Part shown: positions 1 to 8,575 of the stretch, piece after piece | Numbering within the stretch: the stretch's first letter is position 1 | Layout: every line of letters begins with the position of its first letter | Assembly: GCA_903883965.1 (NCBI GenBank) | Contig: CAISCU010000004.1 | Span: 1 to 61,197 of the forward strand | Origin: an uncultured Bacteroidota bacterium | GTDB lineage: Bacteria > Bacteroidota > Bacteroidia > UKL13-3 | Reading direction: 5' to 3' | DNA: 61,197 nucleotides | Translations under genes and position numbers: made by a program | The notes under the pieces: model-generated | The model's database searches: none | Seen by the model: only the letters and a program-made list of their open reading frames with translations | What the model was told of the DNA's origin: nothing

Positions 1-31
1 ATTCACGGAAGAATTATCTCAAATACAATTA

Positions 32-450
32 GGCTTCGCTTTTTATATGACACTCCTAACGGAGCGTGATGGCCTTTGGTTTTTTTAATGATATTTAACT
101 CCTATGGAGTTGTGTGAAGCATTGGTATTTTTTGAAAGCAAATTTTTTAGCTTAAAACACAATCACATTTCGGCTTCACTTTTTATATGTCACACCTAAC
201 GGCGTTTAAAGGCCCTTTATTGTTTTTTAGTAGTATTCAACTCCTACGGAGTTGGTTTAAGCATTGAAATTTTTATTAGCAATTATTTTAGCTTAAAACA
301 CAATCACATTTCGGCTTCACTTTTTATATGTCACACCTAACGGCGTTTAAAGGCCTTTTTATTGTTTTTTAGTAGTATTCAACTCCTACGGAGTTGATTC
401 CGAAAAGAATTATTTAAAACACAATCACATTTCGGCTACGCTCAATGTTC
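32..450. repeat. Tandem ~140 bp intergenic palindromic repeats (about three copies plus a stub)
   Basis: Three consecutive units start near 32, 152 and 293, and a truncated fourth near 414. Units two and three match over about 105 bases (152-256 versus 293-398) with one substitution and one inserted base; the first is more diverged. Each carries a palindrome: CAACTCC-TAC-GGAGTTG at 238-254 and 380-396, and AACTCC-TAT-GGAGTT at 97-111. A second stem-like element lies upstream in each, CTCC-TAAC-GGAG at 53-64 in unit one and decayed in the others. The spacing is about 140, 141 and 121 bases. No credible coding frame is present in bases 1-513. It looks like a composite REP-like mobile or structural element; its function is unknown. 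Confidence 0.85.
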
Positions 451-513
451 CTAAAAATTATCAGCAAACTTCCCATTTTCAGCAATGCCGTCTATCAACA
501 AATAATCTTAAAA

Positions 514-1503
514 TTAAGCCAATTCAAACAAGCCATTTGTTTCTTTTAACAAATGGTAAGGTTCATCGGCAACAATTAAACAGCCATCTAAATCGGCATA
601 GTCGGTAAGGGCAGCAAGGTAAAAAGCGCCTTGTATTCCCAATGTGGTTTCAACCATACAACCCACCATGGTTTGTAAATTTCTTTGTTTGGCTTCGTTG
701 ATAATGCGAATGCCATTTACAAAAGAACCTGCTTTCATTAACTTCATGTTGATGCCATGAAATTGATCAACCAAGAGGTCAAAATTAGGGTTGTTCAACA
801 CACTCTCATCGGCAAAAACGGGAACTGTTGCCTGTTGTTTTAAAATTTTATATTCTTCCACAAACTGGGCAGGCAAAGGCTGTTCTATAAATTTAATCGG
901 ATAAGCTGCTACAGTTTTTAAAAAAGCAACCACATCAGCAGCATTTTCCCAGGCTTCGTTTCCATCAATTAAAATGGGTTGTTTGCAAAAACTAGCAACA
1001 GCCTCAATGATTTCAGTTGCTTTGGCAGCATTCACTTTTACTTTGATGTACTGAAATCTTCCCAATTGGTGTTGCTCGTAAAATGCAGCCAGTTCTGATG
1101 TTTCCATCATTGGCAGGGTATAACAAGAGCCAATTTGTTTTTTTGTAGGAATTCCCAAAACTGCTGGAATGCTTTGTTTTTTTGTTTGCGCCAATAAGTT
1201 TACATACGCCGCTTCAATTCCAAATTGAAGGGCGTTAGGCAATTGAGATTGAAACAAATTACGCTCAAAATCGTCCCAATTTTCAATTGAAATTACTGAA
1301 CAGGTTAACTTAAAATCTTGAAATGCAGCAACGATGCTTTCTGGTGTTTCTTGGTAACGAATATTAGGAGCCACTTCGCCCAAACCTATCAAGCCATTTT
1401 GTTTGCATTGAACAATGAAATTCTGTTTATACTCGCTCGTGTTTCTTGAGATTTTCCAAGTGTATTTTAATTCAAGTTTAATTGGTATCAGTTCCCATTC
1501 CAT
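514..1503 (-). CDS. Dipeptide epimerase, enolase superfamily (L-Ala-D/L-Glu epimerase-like)
   Basis: This is a cytosolic muconate-lactonizing-type enolase-superfamily enzyme of 329 residues, normal for the family. The barrel residues are visible: a KVK pair at 154-156 (catalytic Lys), metal ligands D180 (in DGNEAW), E207 (in FIEQPLP) and D232 (in ADES), and the second acid/base Lys in NMKLMKAG (252-259). The NxKLMK signature, a VGCMVE stretch at 280-285 and a DLD motif at 304-306, which binds the substrate amino group, favour dipeptide epimerases over o-succinylbenzoate synthase. These enzymes typically racemise the second residue of L-Ala-D-Glu from recycled murein peptides. It is last in a minus-strand run, 83 bases after the FAD oxidoreductase. 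No menaquinone genes lie nearby. The exact dipeptide specificity is inferred. Confidence 0.85.
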   Translation of the reverse strand: MEWELIPIKLELKYTWKISRNTSEYKQNFIVQCKQNGLIGLGEVAPNIRYQETPESIVAAFQDFKLTCSVISIENWDDFERNLFQSQLPNALQFGIEAAYVNLLAQTKKQSIPAVLGIPTKKQIGSCYTLPMMETSELAAFYEQHQLGRFQYIKVKVNAAKATEIIEAVASFCKQPILIDGNEAWENAADVVAFLKTVAAYPIKFIEQPLPAQFVEEYKILKQQATVPVFADESVLNNPNFDLLVDQFHGINMKLMKAGSFVNGIRIINEAKQRNLQTMVGCMVETTLGIQGAFYLAALTDYADLDGCLIVADEPYHLLKETNGLFELA

Positions 1504-1586
1504 ACTGCCAAGTTAGTATCTGTAGTTATTACTTTCAGTTCAAGAAATCCCCAGCTTTTAAAAAGCGTAGTTTAAATTGGAATGCT

Positions 1587-2624
1587 TTAAAAGCGATTGA
1601 TAGAGATTGTATTTTCTACAAGTTTATTTTCAAACATCAACCCAATGAGTTGTTTGGATACATAAGGAGCCCACATGATTCCTTTAGTGCCCAGTCCATT
1701 GAAAACATACATATTTGCATATTTGGGGTGTTGCCCAATGATGGGCATACGGTCTTTACTTGCAGGTCTAATGCCAGATAAATGCGATACCACTTCAAAA
1801 GGAACATTTAATAATTGATTGACTTTTTCGAGCAGTTCTTGTTTGCCAGCTTCATCCGGTTCAGGATTTAATTTTCCCCATCTGTAAGTGGATCCCGCTT
1901 TGAACAAACCATCTCCAATTGGTACCAAATACACCCCTTTTTTCCAAATCCGGGTTTGTGGAATTTGATCGCATTTGATCACAAACACATCACCTTTTGC
2001 CGGTACCATAGGAACCCAATTAAAAAATGGATTTTCGGCAATGCCAATGCCCTGACAAAAAATAATTTTTTGAGTATGGTATGTTTGATAATGGAATCCA
2101 TCGGCTACAATTTTTAGTGAATTGTAATCAAAAGCTTCCTCCAAATACACCTCATTTGCTTTCCATTTGTTTTTTAAACAATGCAATAATTTTTCTGATT
2201 GTAGCCAACCAGTACTTAAAATTTCAAACGCACCCAATTCATCTTTGAACCCTAAATGATTTTCTGGTGATTCATTCAAATGCCCCATAAATGAATCATC
2301 TTCAGCTTTGATGCTAAAGTCATTTTGTTCTTTTACATTGCCAAAAAACTGAATGGTTGGGCAAAAGTTTAGAAAGCTATCGTTGTGTATTTTTTCTAAG
2401 CCTTGATAGGTATCGGTCAATTCTTTTAACAATTTTTCCCAATTCCAAGCCATTACCATGCGTTTACCTGAAACAGGGTTGAACATACCCGCAGCAACGG
2501 CGCTGGAATGGTGTTGAATGCTATTGTTAATAACCAGTACAGTTTTATTCATGGCCATTAATTGGCTTGCCAATATAGAACCTGCAATGCCTTGCCCTAT
2601 TACAATGCAATCAAAATGTTTCAT
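1587..2624 (-). CDS. FAD-dependent oxidoreductase (DAO family), MnmC C-terminal-domain-like
   Basis: A 345-residue DAO-superfamily flavoprotein. The N-terminal Rossmann dinucleotide motif GQGIAGS is at residues 10-16, and the C-terminal region has the typical SGIRPASKDRMPIIG stretch and a GLGTKG motif for FAD closure. No signal peptide or membrane segment is seen, so it is cytosolic. Its start codon lies inside the end of the MnmD methyltransferase gene (14-base overlap), so the two are translationally coupled. In enterobacterial MnmC the same two activities are fused: the FAD domain converts cmnm5(s2)U34 in tRNA to nm5(s2)U34, which the methyltransferase domain methylates. By family and context this is probably the oxidase half of a split MnmC; glycine oxidase (ThiO-like) or another amino-acid oxidase activity is the alternative. 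Confidence 0.75.
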   Translation of the reverse strand: MKHFDCIVIGQGIAGSILASQLMAMNKTVLVINNSIQHHSSAVAAGMFNPVSGKRMVMAWNWEKLLKELTDTYQGLEKIHNDSFLNFCPTIQFFGNVKEQNDFSIKAEDDSFMGHLNESPENHLGFKDELGAFEILSTGWLQSEKLLHCLKNKWKANEVYLEEAFDYNSLKIVADGFHYQTYHTQKIIFCQGIGIAENPFFNWVPMVPAKGDVFVIKCDQIPQTRIWKKGVYLVPIGDGLFKAGSTYRWGKLNPEPDEAGKQELLEKVNQLLNVPFEVVSHLSGIRPASKDRMPIIGQHPKYANMYVFNGLGTKGIMWAPYVSKQLIGLMFENKLVENTISINRF

Positions 2625-3312
2625 TTTGCAGGGGTTTAGTGGCTCTGAGCATGTGCCTTTTCATGGGCGGTCCTGGTAGTTTTTCCACCAAAAATCCTGC
2701 TTCCATGAGTCCTCTTTTAACAGTCCCTTTTGCGGTATAGGTGACCAATACGCCACCTGGTTTACAGAGATAAAAAAAATCTTTGTATAGCTTATTTTGC
2801 CACATGTCAGGTTGTTTGTCGGGAGCAAATGCATCCATTAAAATCAAATCAAATGATTCCAAATAAATTGAACTGTCAAATTCAAGAATGTCTGCCTGAA
2901 TCTTATTGATTTCAAAATAATCATTGACAATTGTTTTGGCATTCCAAGCTGCAAGATTCAATTGTTGAAACAAATCTGTTGTATGGAGAGGAATGATTTC
3001 TGAATAGTTTAACTGGGTTAAAATTGCTTCAGATAAAGGCAAAATATCTATACCAGTGTAATGCAATTTGATATTGTTTCCTATTGCATAATTGGCAAAA
3101 AGCAAAGCGTTTAATCCTGTTCCATAACCTATTTCTAGTATGGAAATGGTTGGTTGCCCATAATTGGTTAAATTGTTTAAATAATCGCCCAGGCCTTTCT
3201 CTAAAAAAACATATTTGCTTTCTTCAATGGCTCCAAATTTTGAATGATAGGTCTCATTCAAAGTAGGATGGTGGAGCGTGTGAGAACCATCGTTGGTAAG
3301 TAATAGCTCCAT
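2611..3312 (-). CDS. mnmD: tRNA U34 5-methylaminomethyl methyltransferase MnmD (stand-alone MnmC N-terminal domain)
   Basis: A 233-residue SAM-dependent methyltransferase. The SAM-binding motif LEIGYGTG is at residues 59-66, an acidic GID follows at 87-89, and the family-diagnostic DAFAPDKQPDMW is at 160-171. The C-terminal GPPMKRHMLRA block is also typical of the MnmC N-terminal domain. The enzyme makes the final methyl transfer to nm5(s2)U34 of wobble-modified tRNAs. It is a stand-alone domain, as known from MnmD of Bacillus and plants, and its gene overlaps the downstream FAD oxidoreductase gene by 14 bases. It starts 2 bases after the stop of the endonuclease/phosphatase gene, so all three probably share one transcript. 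Confidence 0.88.
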   Translation of the reverse strand: MELLLTNDGSHTLHHPTLNETYHSKFGAIEESKYVFLEKGLGDYLNNLTNYGQPTISILEIGYGTGLNALLFANYAIGNNIKLHYTGIDILPLSEAILTQLNYSEIIPLHTTDLFQQLNLAAWNAKTIVNDYFEINKIQADILEFDSSIYLESFDLILMDAFAPDKQPDMWQNKLYKDFFYLCKPGGVLVTYTAKGTVKRGLMEAGFLVEKLPGPPMKRHMLRATKPLQNETF

Positions 3313-3314
3313 GC

Positions 3315-4352
3315 TTATTCCAGCAATAAATCAATGCTTACTGGCAAGTGGTCGCTATACCCATTTAAGTATTTACTTCCTGCAAAAGTTCTTTTAGGAT
3401 TGCCTTTGAACCGCTCTTCAGTTTCGAGTAAGAAATCGTTTTTGATGATTTTAGCTGAATTTGAACTGTAAACAAAACCAGTTTTATTTTTTGTTAGGTT
3501 TGAATTGATTAAAATTTGATCGAGCACACCCCATTCTCCTTTGTATTTGTGAGACCCTAATCCATCGAGGTGCAATTTCCAAAACGGATTGTAAAAATCT
3601 GAATTACCCACTTCATCTATTTTTAATTTACCTGAAATGGTTTCTGACATAGATTTGTCATTGGGATGGTCGTTGAAATCGCCCATCATTATGACAGCGG
3701 CATTGTTGTTTATTTTGGTAATGCTATCTGTTATATTCTTTAATTTAGCAGCAACAGCTATTCGTTTGTATTCAGATTCCATTTGGCCTTCTCTTCTGCT
3801 TGGAAAATGATTCACTAACAGATTTAAAGGAGTTCCTTTTTTAGCTTGCAATTGGGCATATAAAATATTACGTGTATGGTCTCCACCAATTGTTGCCGGG
3901 TCAATAATATAAGAATGTTTGTTACTTACTTTAAATAAAGCAGTCTTATAAATCAATGCTACATCAATTCCTCTTTCATCTTGCCCTTCAAAAAAAACGT
4001 AATTGTAAACTTGTCCCGATTTTGCCAATTGTTTGCATAAGTCTTTCAATGCAATCTCGGTTTCAATTTCGCACATGCCTAATACATCAGGTCCTTTGCC
4101 ATTGTTGATTGCTAAAATAGAGGCCGACATATTGGCTAATTTGTTTGTGTATTTTTCAGTGTTCCAATTGGTTTTTGCACTGGGTAAATATTCTTCATCA
4201 ATTTTATTAGGAGTATCAATGGTATCAAATAGGTTTTCCATGTTATAGAAAGCAATGTTGATAGCCTGTTTTTGCTGACCATTAACAGTTGAGTAGTTTA
4301 AACCAAGAATGGTTAATACAATTGCGATAGGAAATACTTTCAATGCTTTCAT
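3315..4352 (-). CDS. Secreted endonuclease/exonuclease/phosphatase family protein
   Basis: A 345-residue metal-dependent hydrolase of the EEP (DNase I-like) fold. The ATG at 4352 gives a clean signal peptide (hydrophobic run ending NGQ around residue 26); the longer frame would need a TTG nine codons upstream. Catalytic motifs appear in order: NMENLFD, a metal Glu in MCEIETE, RGIDVALIY, NHFPSRREGQ, GDFNDHP (Asp/Asn pair), a VLDQIL stretch and the terminal SDHLP His. It is exported, probably to the periplasm or cell surface, where it could cleave nucleic acids or phosphodiester substrates; the substrate cannot be told from sequence. It is the first gene of the minus-strand run leading into mnmD, two bases upstream of it. 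Confidence 0.85.
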   Translation of the reverse strand: MKALKVFPIAIVLTILGLNYSTVNGQQKQAINIAFYNMENLFDTIDTPNKIDEEYLPSAKTNWNTEKYTNKLANMSASILAINNGKGPDVLGMCEIETEIALKDLCKQLAKSGQVYNYVFFEGQDERGIDVALIYKTALFKVSNKHSYIIDPATIGGDHTRNILYAQLQAKKGTPLNLLVNHFPSRREGQMESEYKRIAVAAKLKNITDSITKINNNAAVIMMGDFNDHPNDKSMSETISGKLKIDEVGNSDFYNPFWKLHLDGLGSHKYKGEWGVLDQILINSNLTKNKTGFVYSSNSAKIIKNDFLLETEERFKGNPKRTFAGSKYLNGYSDHLPVSIDLLLE

Positions 4353-4475
4353 TTTTATATTGATGCTTGTTTCAAGCAAATGTAAATGTTTGTGCTTTTT
4401 TTTAAAATGTATTTTTGAGATTTGAAGCCATTCACATGAGTTGAGTCAAATATTTACTCTTTTGGTTGGATTGTT

Positions 4476-4483
4476 TAAATTTG
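4476..4483 (+). promoter_or_regulatory. Candidate -7 box (TAAATTTG) for AMP nucleosidase gene
   Basis: TAAATTTG matches the Bacteroidota primary-sigma -7 consensus TAnnTTTG and ends 29 bases before the AMP nucleosidase ATG. A -33 TTTG at the ideal spacing is not evident, so this is a single-box prediction. Confidence 0.45.
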
Positions 4484-4512
4484 ATTAACTTGTTTAATGA
4501 AAGATAATAAAG

Positions 4513-5286
4513 ATGAAAACAAAAGAAGAAATAGTACAAGATTGGTTACCCCGTTATACTGGAAGAAGTTTAGATAGTTTTGGTGAATATATTTTACTCA
4601 CCAATTTTATCAATTATGTAGAATTGTTTGCTGAACGTTTCAATGTAGAAATTATGGGAAGAGACAAACCCATGCAGACAGCTACAGCCGATAACATTAC
4701 CATCATTAATTTTGGAATGGGCAGTGCCATGGCGGCAACCTGTATGGATTTATTGTCGGCAGTATCTCCTAAGGCAGCACTATTCTTAGGCAAATGCGGT
4801 GGTTTAAAAAAGAATACCCAGTTGGGAGATCTGATATTACCAATTGCAGCCATTAGAGGTGAGGGAACCAGTAACGATTATATCATGCAAGAAATTCCTG
4901 CATTGCCTTCATTTAGATTGCAAAAAGCTGTTTCTGCTGCCATTGTAGCTCATGATATGGACTATTGGACTGGAACTGTTTATACCACCAATAGAAGGGT
5001 TTGGGAGCACGATGAAGAATTTAAATCATATTTAAGGAAAACACGAGCCATGGGCATTGATATGGAAACAGCAACTATTTTTGTAGTTGGATTTGTGAAC
5101 CAAATTCCCAAAGGAGCACTCTTGTTGGTATCAGATAATCCAATGACTCCTGAGGGTGTAAAAACCTCAAAAAGCGATCAGTCTGTTACCTCTAATTATG
5201 TAAAAAAACACCTAGAAATTGGCATTGATGCCTTAATTGAACTCAGAGATTCAGGAGAGTCAGTTAAGCATTTACGCTTCGAATAA
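4513..5286 (+). CDS. amn: AMP nucleosidase (Bacteroidota short type)
   Basis: A 257-residue protein of the nucleoside phosphorylase superfamily (PF01048), resembling the short AMP nucleosidases of Bacteroidota that lack the extra N-terminal domain of Escherichia coli Amn. Visible features are the INFGMGSAMAA phosphate-site region (64-74), FLGKCGGL (91-98), DLILPIAAIRGEGTS (105-119), the GIDMETAT signature near 182-189 with its ribose-binding Met-Glu, and SDNP near 208-211. It hydrolyses AMP to adenine and ribose 5-phosphate, controlling the adenylate pool. It is a single gene with its own candidate promoter and ends directly against the convergent purine nucleoside phosphorylase gene (stop codons abut at 5286/5287), placing two purine-salvage genes tail to tail. 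Confidence 0.85.
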   Translation: MKTKEEIVQDWLPRYTGRSLDSFGEYILLTNFINYVELFAERFNVEIMGRDKPMQTATADNITIINFGMGSAMAATCMDLLSAVSPKAALFLGKCGGLKKNTQLGDLILPIAAIRGEGTSNDYIMQEIPALPSFRLQKAVSAAIVAHDMDYWTGTVYTTNRRVWEHDEEFKSYLRKTRAMGIDMETATIFVVGFVNQIPKGALLLVSDNPMTPEGVKTSKSDQSVTSNYVKKHLEIGIDALIELRDSGESVKHLRFE

Positions 5287-6102
5287 TTAGTCTAGTTTTC
5301 CTACCATGTAGTGAAATAATTGAATGAGGTTTGGTTCAGCTTTTTGAGCCGCTGCCAATACTTCTTCTAATCGCAAAGGTTTGAGTTGGTCTGGAATACA
5401 TTTGTCAGTAATGACAGAAACTGCAAAAACGGTTAATCCCATGTGTCTCGCAACAATGTTTTCTGGAATGGAACTCATACCAACTGCATCTGCACCTATG
5501 GTTCTGAGGTATTTGTATTCTGCTCTGGTTTCTAGGCAAGGCCCTTGAACACCTGCATAAACGCCTTTTTGTAAAACCATATTTTTTGTTTGGGCAAACT
5601 TTTCGGCAGTTTTTATGAAATCAAATGAATAGGGTTCACTCATATCAGGAAATCGAGGTCCAAATTGAGGGTTGTTGTGTCCTCTCAATGGGTTTTCTGG
5701 AAACAAGTTAATATGGTCATGGATCAACATCAATTCACCTATTTCAAAATCAGGATTCAAGCCACCTGCAGCATTGCTGATCATTAATTTTTTAATGCCC
5801 AAAAGCGCCATTATTCTAATTGGATAGGTGATTTGCTCCATGTCATATCCTTCATAATAATGAAATCGCCCTTGCATCACAAGCACTTCTTTACCAGCCA
5901 AAGTTCCAATAATCAAATAGCCTTGATGACTTTCTACGGTACTAAGTGGAAAATGAGGAATTTGTGCATAGGAGATTTGATGCCTGATTTGAATGTCTTT
6001 AACCAATCCTCCCAATCCTGTTCCCAATACGATACCGGTTTCGGGTTGCTCATTTAAAAATGGTTTTAAAAAAGCAATTGTTTCATTGTACTTGTTTGAC
6101 AT
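5287..6102 (-). CDS. punA: Purine nucleoside phosphorylase (trimeric class)
   Basis: A 271-residue trimeric-type PNP that splits purine nucleosides with phosphate. Motifs include LGTGLGGL (26-33, phosphate loop), ESHQGYLIIG (57-66), the QGRFHYYEGY block (77-86), ISNAAGGL (108-115) and the QGPCLETRAEY block with base-contacting E191, followed by GADAVGMSSIPE (203-214). The position that is Asn243 in human PNP (SLITNK) is Asp233 here (SVITDK); Asp at this site is the MTAP-like state associated with 6-aminopurines. The start overlaps the end of lpxK by 20 bases, so the two are co-transcribed and probably translationally coupled. Confidence 0.9.
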   Translation of the reverse strand: MSNKYNETIAFLKPFLNEQPETGIVLGTGLGGLVKDIQIRHQISYAQIPHFPLSTVESHQGYLIIGTLAGKEVLVMQGRFHYYEGYDMEQITYPIRIMALLGIKKLMISNAAGGLNPDFEIGELMLIHDHINLFPENPLRGHNNPQFGPRFPDMSEPYSFDFIKTAEKFAQTKNMVLQKGVYAGVQGPCLETRAEYKYLRTIGADAVGMSSIPENIVARHMGLTVFAVSVITDKCIPDQLKPLRLEEVLAAAQKAEPNLIQLFHYMVGKLD

Positions 6103-7135
6103 AATCTAAAATATGCTGCTTGAATTTGAATTGATTTTCCGTTCCAATTATTTCAATTGAAATAGGTAAAACACCCAATTGATTGGTGCTTAAAAAGGAA
6201 TTGTTTTCAGGAATATTGAGTTTGGCGAAATCTTTTTCTGTAGTTAGTAATTGCCAATCATTTCCAAGTTTTGACAATTGAGTTGAAATTTGATCAAGTA
6301 TTGATTTTTGATAAGATTGGTGGTCGTTGAAATGGATGCATTCAACAGTTTTATAAATTGATTTTAAGTATTGAATAGCTGGGTCAATGTTGGCAATACC
6401 TGCAAAAAACAAAACTTTATCTTTAGCTGAAATGGGCTGGCTGTTGTATAAGTATGGATTTGAATAATTGATACAAGAGAAATAAACAGATTGATGGGGG
6501 AGAGGTTTGAGTTTCTTCTTGCAATCTAATTGGGCCTCATGGCTCATGTTGGTTGGACATTTACTAACAACTATTACATGTGCTCTTTCAGCAGCAGCAG
6601 CATATTCTCTTAATGTTCCCATTGGAAAGAGGAAGTCATCTGTATACAATTTGTTGTAATCAGTTAAAAGAAGGTTTAAGCCTGGCTTTAAATAACGGTG
6701 TTGGAAACAATCATCTAACAATACAACAGCAGTTTCTGGGGCGTCTTGCAATAATTGAGGCAATCCCAATACACGGTCTTCGCAAACAGCCACTGCAGTT
6801 GCTGGAAATTTTTGTTTCAATTGCATGGGTTCGTCTCCAATAGTCTGTGCATTGTAATCAGATCCGGCAAAAACATACCCTTTGGTTTTTCGTTTGTAAC
6901 CTCTGCTTAAAACGGCAGTCTTGAACTGAGATTCTAAGAGGCTGATTAAAAATTCTATGTGCGGGGTTTTACCTGTTCCTCCAAAAGCTAAATTGCCAAC
7001 AGAAATGGTAGGAATATCGAATTGAGTTTCTTTTAGCAATCCAATGTTAAACATGAAATTCCTGAGCCTTAGTATCAGTTGATACATTAAAGAGAAGGGG
7101 GCACCAATGAGTTGTAGTATTCTAGGTATTTTCAT
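6083..7135 (-). CDS. lpxK: Tetraacyldisaccharide 4'-kinase LpxK
   Basis: A 350-residue lipid A kinase that phosphorylates the 4' position of the tetraacyldisaccharide 1-phosphate precursor at the inner membrane. The N-terminus is hydrophobic/amphipathic (residues 5-35), as expected for membrane attachment. The Walker A loop GNLAFGGTGKTP spans 47-58, followed by LSRGYKRKTKG (76-86), and the DDCFQH motif (141-146) carries the catalytic Asp and His region. Length is normal. The gene opens a two-gene operon with the purine nucleoside phosphorylase and is divergent from the lytic transglycosylase gene. It shows that the organism makes lipid A. Confidence 0.95.
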   Translation of the reverse strand: MKIPRILQLIGAPFSLMYQLILRLRNFMFNIGLLKETQFDIPTISVGNLAFGGTGKTPHIEFLISLLESQFKTAVLSRGYKRKTKGYVFAGSDYNAQTIGDEPMQLKQKFPATAVAVCEDRVLGLPQLLQDAPETAVVLLDDCFQHRYLKPGLNLLLTDYNKLYTDDFLFPMGTLREYAAAAERAHVIVVSKCPTNMSHEAQLDCKKKLKPLPHQSVYFSCINYSNPYLYNSQPISAKDKVLFFAGIANIDPAIQYLKSIYKTVECIHFNDHQSYQKSILDQISTQLSKLGNDWQLLTTEKDFAKLNIPENNSFLSTNQLGVLPISIEIIGTENQFKFKQHILDYVKQVQ

Positions 7136-7277
7136 GCAGATTCAAAAATAAGTGGATTCAGATTGATTTTAGGATTTAATTTACCTTTCTGTATCTTATT
7201 TTGGGCAGTCTTTTGTTGAATGTGGAAAAGCCCAGTTTATCTGCTAATTTTGTGAAGAATTTGTGCTTCAAATGCGG

Positions 7278-7285
7278 TATATTTG
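7278..7285 (+). promoter_or_regulatory. Candidate -7 box (TATATTTG) for LysM transglycosylase gene
   Basis: TATATTTG fits TAnnTTTG and ends 24 bases before the chosen ATG at 7310. It supports the ATG at 7310 over the in-frame codon at 7283, which would lie inside the promoter box. No well-spaced -33 element is obvious. Confidence 0.5.
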
Positions 7286-7309
7286 TTTTTAACCTCCATT
7301 AGAATTTAC

Positions 7310-8575
7310 ATGTACAAATATATATTGTTTCTGTTTTTAACTTGTTTATCAGCAAGTTCGGTGTTGAAAGGGCAGGGGCTGGTTGTAAAATCAGACCTTG
7401 AACTGCGTGCACGTGTTGCACAAATTGATTCTGCAACGGTCAAGCTTAGAAATAACAAATTATTCCCAATTTTCAATCAGGGCGACCTGAACATTTATGG
7501 TTACAATGAAGAGGATGTGCCATTGTTTTCTGACAGCGCTTATGCATACAGGCTTTCTTTATTAGAAACAGAAGTGCCATTAGATTACAATGAGTATGTA
7601 AAAAACTACATTGATTTGTATGCATTCAGAAGAAGGAAATTGGTAAGTAAGGTTTTGGCTCAATCAAGGCATTATTTCCCTGTTTTTGAAGAAATTTTTG
7701 ACAGGGAAAACATTCCTTTAGAGATGAAATACTTAGCTGTGATTGAATCGGCATTGAATCAAAATGCTGTTTCTCCTGTAGGTGCAACTGGAATGTGGCA
7801 ATTTATGGCTCCAACTGGAAGAATTTTTGGATTAAGAACAGACCATGCCTTAGATGAAAGACGCGATTTAATTCGTTCAACCGAAGCTGCAGTCAAATAT
7901 TTCAAAAATTCGTATAAAATTTATGGTGATTGGTTGCTAGTCATTGCATCTTACAATTGCGGTCCAGGCAACGTAAACAAGGCCATTAAACGCTCTGGTG
8001 GTAAAAGAAATTTCTGGGAAATTATGCCTTATCTGCCTAGAGAAACAAGAGGCTATGTGCCTGCATTTATTGCCGCTGCCTATGTGTTAAACTTTGCCGC
8101 TGAACACAATTTGTATCCTGCAGACATAGAAATCAATCCGTACTTAGATACCATTATGGTAGACAATAGAATGTCTATTGAACAATTGGCCATTGGTTTA
8201 CAAGTTTCACCAACTGAGTTGAAAGCTTGGAATCCTTCATTTAAGAAAGGTTACATCCCTTTTTCTCCAAACAAAGTGGTATTGAATTTGCCATATCACC
8301 ACGTTGTAAAATTGGTTGATTTAACAAATGATTCGGCTTTTAATGAGTCTTCACAACAAGCATTGGCTCAATTAAACAATGAAATCAGCGAACCTACTTT
8401 CCAATCAAAATCAAGCAAATTAAGACATCGTGTAAAGGCTGGAGAAAATCTAGCACAATTGGCTAAGAAATACGATGTAAGTATTGCAGAAATTAAGAAA
8501 TGGAACAAAGGTAAAATCCGTCATAACAGGTTAAACAAAGGTCAAACTATTGTAATCAGAACAGACAGGGCTTAA
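7310..8575 (+). CDS. Membrane-bound lytic murein transglycosylase, MltD-like, with LysM
   Basis: A 421-residue exported murein-cleaving enzyme. The ATG at 7310 gives a typical signal peptide (residues 1-21); the upstream in-frame codon adds nine residues that spoil it. The SLT domain (about 135-250) carries the catalytic Glu146 in VIESALN, the GATGMWQFM motif, the ASYNCGPGNV motif and PRETRGYVP, all typical of family 1D MltD. A degenerate LysM-like segment follows (about 285-330), then a clear C-terminal LysM (about 375-420, beginning RHRVKAGENLAQLA) for peptidoglycan binding. It would cut glycan strands with formation of 1,6-anhydroMurNAc ends. It is monocistronic and convergent with the methyltransferase gene, the two overlapping by 4 bases. 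Confidence 0.9.
   Translation: MYKYILFLFLTCLSASSVLKGQGLVVKSDLELRARVAQIDSATVKLRNNKLFPIFNQGDLNIYGYNEEDVPLFSDSAYAYRLSLLETEVPLDYNEYVKNYIDLYAFRRRKLVSKVLAQSRHYFPVFEEIFDRENIPLEMKYLAVIESALNQNAVSPVGATGMWQFMAPTGRIFGLRTDHALDERRDLIRSTEAAVKYFKNSYKIYGDWLLVIASYNCGPGNVNKAIKRSGGKRNFWEIMPYLPRETRGYVPAFIAAAYVLNFAAEHNLYPADIEINPYLDTIMVDNRMSIEQLAIGLQVSPTELKAWNPSFKKGYIPFSPNKVVLNLPYHHVVKLVDLTNDSAFNESSQQALAQLNNEISEPTFQSKSSKLRHRVKAGENLAQLAKKYDVSIAEIKKWNKGKIRHNRLNKGQTIVIRTDRA

Noticed and set aside
1-513. CRISPR array
   Set aside because: Units are ~140 bases, only about three, without short identical repeats and unique 30-40 base spacers, and no cas genes are present.
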